In this document: positions 7,456 through 9,261 of the stretch, one piece after another
Numbering within the stretch: the first letter of the stretch is position 1
How the letters are laid out: each line of letters opens with the position of its first letter
Assembly: GCA_003023535.1 (NCBI GenBank)
Contig: PXSC01000122.1
Span: 1-9,261, forward strand
DNA length: 9,261 nt
Source: Halobacteriales archaeon QS_9_70_65
Lineage (GTDB): Archaea > Halobacteriota > Halobacteria > Halobacteriales > Haloarculaceae
Direction of reading: 5' to 3'
The notes under the pieces: generated by a model
What the model was told of the DNA's origin: nothing
The model's database searches: none
The model's input: only the letters and a program-made list of their open reading frames with translations
Made by a program: the position numbers and the translations under genes

Positions 7456-7871
7456 CAGGACTCTCCCTCCTCGTCCCGCTTCGCGAGCATCACCGCGCCG
7501 TCGAGGGCGGCGTCCAGCACGACCGCGATGGCGACGAAGGCGACGAGAAAGCCCTCGCTGGCGACGGCCCCGGCGTCGAGGTTGAACATCGCGTAGCCGA
7601 TGGACCGGGTGACCGAGCCGTCGGCGAAGCCGTCGGCGGTGCCGAAGCCCGACGTGAGAAACACCGCCGTCAGGAAGCCGAACAGCCCGACCGCCAGCAG
7701 GCCGCCGAGCGCGCTCAGCATGACGTAGTGGATCGCAACGGACAGCAGCGCCACGCCAAGAAGTAGCGCGGAGTGCCACACGTCACGAACTAGAACGACG
7801 CCCATGCTCGCCCCGACGGTCACCGCGGCGAACAGCAGGAACGCCAGCGTTTCGAACGGTACTACAGCCAT
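7455..7871 (-). CDS. nuoJ: NADH-quinone oxidoreductase subunit J, J1/J2 chimera with internal loss
   Basis: A 138-residue open frame from an ATG at 7871 to a TGA at 7457-7455. Residues 1-52 match the start of the haloarchaeal J1 protein (FETLAFLLFAAVTVGASMGV, then VLVRDVWHSALLLGVALLSVAIHYVML). Residues about 53-138 match a separate J2 protein (LLAVGLFGFLTAVFLTSGFG, IGYAMFNL, EGFLVAFVAIAVVLDAALDG, AVMLAKRDEEGES). In haloarchaea these are, as I remember, two genes. Here the J1 segment after HYVML, which holds the AEF...QILVYVGG helix with the pi-bulge needed for pumping, is absent together with the J1 stop and the J2 start, and the pieces are joined in frame near 7703-7716. The product would keep about three to four helices but not the conserved third one. 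A GAGGGG stretch seven bases before the ATG could act as a weak ribosome binding site. Nothing recognisable as nuoI precedes it. Confidence 0.9.
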   Translation of the reverse strand: MAVVPFETLAFLLFAAVTVGASMGVVLVRDVWHSALLLGVALLSVAIHYVMLSALGGLLAVGLFGFLTAVFLTSGFGTADGFADGSVTRSIGYAMFNLDAGAVASEGFLVAFVAIAVVLDAALDGAVMLAKRDEEGES

Positions 7872-7901
7872 TAGTTACCCCTCGCTCCGGGGGACGTTTG
7901 A

Positions 7902-7921
7902 ACATTTCCTTTGCGACCGCG
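7902..7921. repeat. 20-bp direct repeat, copy 1
   Basis: The 20 bases starting acatttcctt and ending gcgaccgcg are identical to those at 8321-8340. This copy lies 31-50 bp before the nuoJ start. Flanking bases differ between copies (tttga before, atagc after), so the repeat has sharp limits. On the minus strand it reads CGCGGTCGCAAAGGAAATGT. Confidence 0.9.
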
Positions 7922-7969
7922 ATAGCGTTTAGCGAGGAGAGAGTAGCGCACTTTGGCGGTGACGACGGC

Positions 7970-7981
7970 GTGTTCGAACAC
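7970..7981. repeat. 12-bp perfect palindrome
   Basis: GTGTTCGAACAC reads the same on both strands. It lies about 100 bp upstream of nuoJ. It could be an operator-type site for a dimeric regulator or simply part of the structured intergenic element; no evidence separates these. Confidence 0.55.
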
Positions 7982-8024
7982 CCCTCCCGCTCGCGGGCTA
8001 TGGCTCACGGCTCGCTTCGCTCGC

Positions 8025-8045
8025 CGGCAGAGCAGAGCTCTGCCG
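8025..8045. repeat. Hairpin, 8-bp stem
   Basis: CGGCAGAG (8025-8032) pairs with CTCTGCCG (8038-8045) around a five-base loop. The same bases also contain the 12-bp perfect palindrome GCAGAGCTCTGC at 8032-8043, so two alternative folds are possible. Confidence 0.6.
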
Positions 8046-8155
8046 AGCCCTCGCTCGGTTCACTCGCGAGAACCCCGTTCGCGTCGAGGCGCTCCCTGCA
8101 GTCGCGCCTCGCTACTGCTCGCTGTTTCCGGAACTCAGCGATTTCCGGGATCATA

Positions 8156-8180
8156 AACGACGGCTCTGCGAGCCGTCGTT
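8156..8180. repeat. Hairpin, 11-bp perfect stem
   Basis: AACGACGGCTC (8156-8166) and GAGCCGTCGTT (8170-8180) are exact reverse complements separated by TGC. It is the strongest hairpin in the gene-free region. There is no T-run on the minus strand immediately after it, and no gene nearby for it to terminate, so it does not look like a simple terminator. Confidence 0.75.
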
Positions 8181-8320
8181 CGACCCACGCTCCCGTGTCG
8201 TCGCTCCCGACGTCGCTCCTCCCGCTCGCTGCTTCACGAGGCCTCCCTCGCTGCGCGAACGGTCGGCCCCGTTCGAGGTTCCCCTGGCACCGACTGACCG
8301 GCCGGCTCTCGCGTAACTGG

Positions 8321-8340
8321 ACATTTCCTTTGCGACCGCG
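8321..8340. repeat. 20-bp direct repeat, copy 2
   Basis: Identical over 20 bases to 7902-7921, in the same orientation, 419 bp away. It is preceded by actgg and followed by gccgg. It lies about 70 bp downstream of the zinc-finger gene stop. Confidence 0.9.
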
Positions 8341-8373
8341 GCCGGAAAACGCAAGAATCGTGACAATAGGGCG

Positions 8374-8389
8374 CGAACGCCCGCGTTCG
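8374..8389 (-). terminator. Possible 3' hairpin of the zinc-finger gene
   Basis: CGAACGC (8374-8380) and GCGTTCG (8383-8389) are complementary, giving a six- to seven-pair stem with a tiny loop 22 bp after the stop at 8411. Further along the minus strand a short TTTT occurs at about 8345-8348. Archaeal termination relies mostly on T-runs, so this is a weak candidate. Confidence 0.3.
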
Positions 8390-8410
8390 GACGGCCGGCG
8401 CCCCGGAGCC

Positions 8411-8626
8411 TCACTCCAGCAGGCCGAGGTCCTCGGCGACGAAGTCGGTCAGCTGGTCCATCACCGCCGGGTCGACCTCGGCGACGGCCTCGCCGTCGTG
8501 GAGCCGTTCGTTGTGCCGGGCGACCGTCTCCTCGACTTCCGGGAACGGCACCGCGGTGCGGGTGTCGCACGTCGTGCAGACGACCGGAATGTCCGGAACC
8601 TCCTCATTGCCGTCGTCGTCGGTCAT
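8411..8626 (-). CDS. Small acidic C2H2-like zinc-finger protein
   Basis: A 71-residue acidic protein from the ATG at 8626 to a TGA at 8413-8411. It has one CxxC (C17, C20 in VVCTTCDTR) and, 17 residues later, an HxxxxH (H38, H43 in ARHNERLHDG), together a plausible single zinc-binding site. The N-terminus (MTDDDGNEE) is acidic and disordered-looking and the C-terminus (AVMDQLTDFVAEDLGLLE) is probably a helix. Small zinc-finger proteins of this sort are common in haloarchaea and mostly uncharacterised; I do not recognise a named family. A TTG at 8650 would add eight residues, but the ATG is preferred because a TATA-like CTTTGA lies about 28 nt upstream, fitting a leaderless transcript. It follows the cupin gene by 65 bp on the same strand but seems to have its own promoter. 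Confidence 0.75.
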   Translation of the reverse strand: MTDDDGNEEVPDIPVVCTTCDTRTAVPFPEVEETVARHNERLHDGEAVAEVDPAVMDQLTDFVAEDLGLLE

Positions 8627-8650
8627 GCCCGGGGCTGTGACCCCCCGCAA

Positions 8651-8656
8651 TCAAAG
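8651..8656 (-). promoter_or_regulatory. TATA-like box for the zinc-finger gene
   Basis: Minus-strand CTTTGA is centred about 28 nt before the ATG at 8626, in the 65-bp gap after the cupin gene. Spacing suits a leaderless haloarchaeal start. Weak evidence from spacing and composition. Confidence 0.35.
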
Positions 8657-8691
8657 TCGGTCCGGTTCCGTCGGCTCGGATGCGACGCCGG

Positions 8692-9144
8692 CTACGGCTC
8701 GACGACGTTGCCGCAGTCCGGACACGTCAGCGTCACGCCCGTCTCGTCGACCGCCGTCTCGTGGTAGTCGGCGCCACACTCCCCGCAGGGCACCTTCGCG
8801 CGCGTCTCGCCCATCTCCCGCGGTGCGCCCATCGCCAGCGCCCGCAGACGGTCGTCGCTCTCGTTGCGGCCCTCCTGGTACTCGCCGGGGGCGAAGCGGA
8901 CGGCCTCGTCGGCGCCGACCTCGTGGTCGCCGTCCGGCGTCCGGAAGGTCGCGGTCCCCTCCAGAACGTAGAACACCTCCTCCTGGTCCATGTGGGTGTG
9001 CATCCCGCCGGAGAAGGACTCGCCGGGTTCGAGTTCGTAGTAGTTCAGCGCCATCTCCGCCAGCCCCAGAGCGTCGGTGGCGTGCTTCTGGACGTCGGCG
9101 ACGCGGGGGTGGTTGTCGAGGTCGTCAATAGGGACTTTTTTCAT
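8692..9144 (-). CDS. Cupin domain protein with C-terminal zinc ribbon
   Basis: A 150-residue soluble protein from the ATG at 9144 to a TAG at 8694-8692. Residues about 30-105 form one cupin barrel: motif 1 reads GGMHTHMDQEEVFYVLEG (46-63) with metal ligands H49, H51 and E55 or E56. Motif 2 (FAPGEYQEGRNES, 84-96) lacks the usual histidine, having Y/Q in its place, so metal binding may be altered. A zinc ribbon follows: CGEC at 120-123 and CPDC at 141-144. Cupin_2 proteins act as small enzymes, sugar or hormone binders, or sensors; the family alone does not give a substrate. The added zinc ribbon suggests binding to nucleic acid or protein, or just structural zinc. The start is supported by the TTTACT box 31 nt upstream. 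It precedes the zinc-finger gene with no known functional tie. Confidence 0.87.
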   Translation of the reverse strand: MKKVPIDDLDNHPRVADVQKHATDALGLAEMALNYYELEPGESFSGGMHTHMDQEEVFYVLEGTATFRTPDGDHEVGADEAVRFAPGEYQEGRNESDDRLRALAMGAPREMGETRAKVPCGECGADYHETAVDETGVTLTCPDCGNVVEP

Positions 9145-9261
9145 TACAAGCGGTGGGGTACGCGGCCCCCGGAGTAAACCTTGTGTTAGGGAGCACGGCC
9201 ATGTTCAGATACGGATTGAGGAATCCAGAAAGCCCTCGGCGCTCTCGACTTCTGCTCGCGG
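9145..9261. other. Right-end non-coding segment
   Basis: Apart from the TATA-like box of the cupin gene I see no gene in these 117 bp. A plus-strand open frame from the ATG at 9201 runs off the edge (MFRYGLRNPESPRRSRLLLA) but is R/S-rich, has no family resemblance, and is too short to support. Confidence 0.5.
9173..9178 (-). promoter_or_regulatory. TATA-like box for the cupin gene
   Basis: Minus-strand TTTACT within GGTTTACTCC is centred about 31 nt before the ATG at 9144, implying a very short or absent leader. It stands out from the surrounding GC-rich bases. Confidence 0.4.

Larger units (their letters stand above)
7872..8410. other. Gene-free, structure-rich intergenic region upstream of nuoJ
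   Basis: About 540 bp with no supportable gene on either strand. The open frames crossing it (for example minus 8570-8151 and plus 7898-8767) translate to low-complexity R/G/S-rich sequence without family features. The DNA is unlike the flanking coding regions: it contains repeated ctcgct/gctcgc words, several palindromes and hairpins, and a 20-bp exact direct repeat near its two ends. It occupies the place where nuoI (and the rest of nuoA-H) would be expected. It may be a small non-autonomous element, recombination debris, or an intergenic repeat family; I cannot tell which from one copy. Confidence 0.7.

Noticed and set aside
7455..7871. Natural single-gene nuoJ as in bacteria
   Set aside because: Bacterial NuoJ still contains the conserved third-helix segment; the present frame lacks it and shows an abrupt J1-to-J2 change.
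7902..8340. Insertion sequence with target-site duplication
   Set aside because: The 20-bp repeat is longer than typical duplications, there are no terminal inverted repeats at the unit's ends, and no transposase fragment can be read.
7872..8410. CRISPR array or tRNA in the gene-free region
   Set aside because: Only two repeat copies 419 bp apart and no regular spacers; no cloverleaf-like sequence was recognised.
8151..8570. 139-codon minus-strand open frame covering part of the zinc-finger gene and the intergenic region
   Set aside because: Its upstream half is another frame of the zinc-finger gene and its downstream half is R/G/S-rich translation of repeats; no family features.

Overview
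The window looks like a piece of a haloarchaeal (class Halobacteria) chromosome. The base composition is very GC-rich, the soluble proteins are strongly acidic, start sites often have TATA-like boxes about 25-30 nt upstream (leaderless style), and the main gene set is the membrane arm of an archaeal complex I (Nuo/Fpo-type). Every gene I can support lies on the minus strand, so transcription runs from high to low coordinates. The many long plus-strand and alternate-frame open frames are shadows caused by the scarcity of stop codons.

Reading in the direction of transcription: a cupin protein with a C-terminal zinc ribbon (9144-8692), a small C2H2-like zinc-finger protein (8626-8411), and about 540 bp of gene-free, structure-rich DNA (8410-7872) containing a 20-bp exact direct repeat 419 bp apart and several hairpins. 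Then come nuoJ (7871-7455), nuoK (7455-7141), nuoL (7147-5185), nuoM (5184-about 3664) and nuoN (3665-2271), packed with overlaps or zero spacing. After them are a Rossmann (TrkA-N/RCK_N)-DHH-DHHA1 phosphoesterase (2226-775) and a CBS-CBS-ParB/sulfiredoxin-fold protein that runs off the left edge (727-1).

The most important observation is that the nuo block is damaged in three separate places, each in a way that looks like loss of DNA rather than a point mutation. nuoJ is an in-frame chimera of the usual J1 and J2 halves lacking the middle. nuoL changes frame at about 6594 and lacks the segment that normally follows its VTRFGD motif. nuoM has no stop codon in its frame and nuoN has no room for its first membrane helix, both at about 3664. 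In addition, nuoA-I, normally directly upstream of nuoJ in haloarchaea, are absent and replaced by the repeat-flanked non-coding stretch. Either this is a rearranged, decaying (perhaps second) copy of the complex I membrane arm, or the assembly has lost short segments at several joins. The sequence alone cannot decide. The rest of nuoK, L, M and N keeps the family's key proton-channel residues and shows no stop codons, which favours very recent lesions or assembly artefacts.

If intact, NuoJ-N would form the proton-pumping membrane arm; haloarchaeal enzymes are known to lack the NuoEFG NADH module. The two downstream genes both look like nucleotide-handling proteins (Rossmann + DHH phosphodiesterase; CBS pair + DGHHR ParB-fold) and may form a small functional pair of their own.
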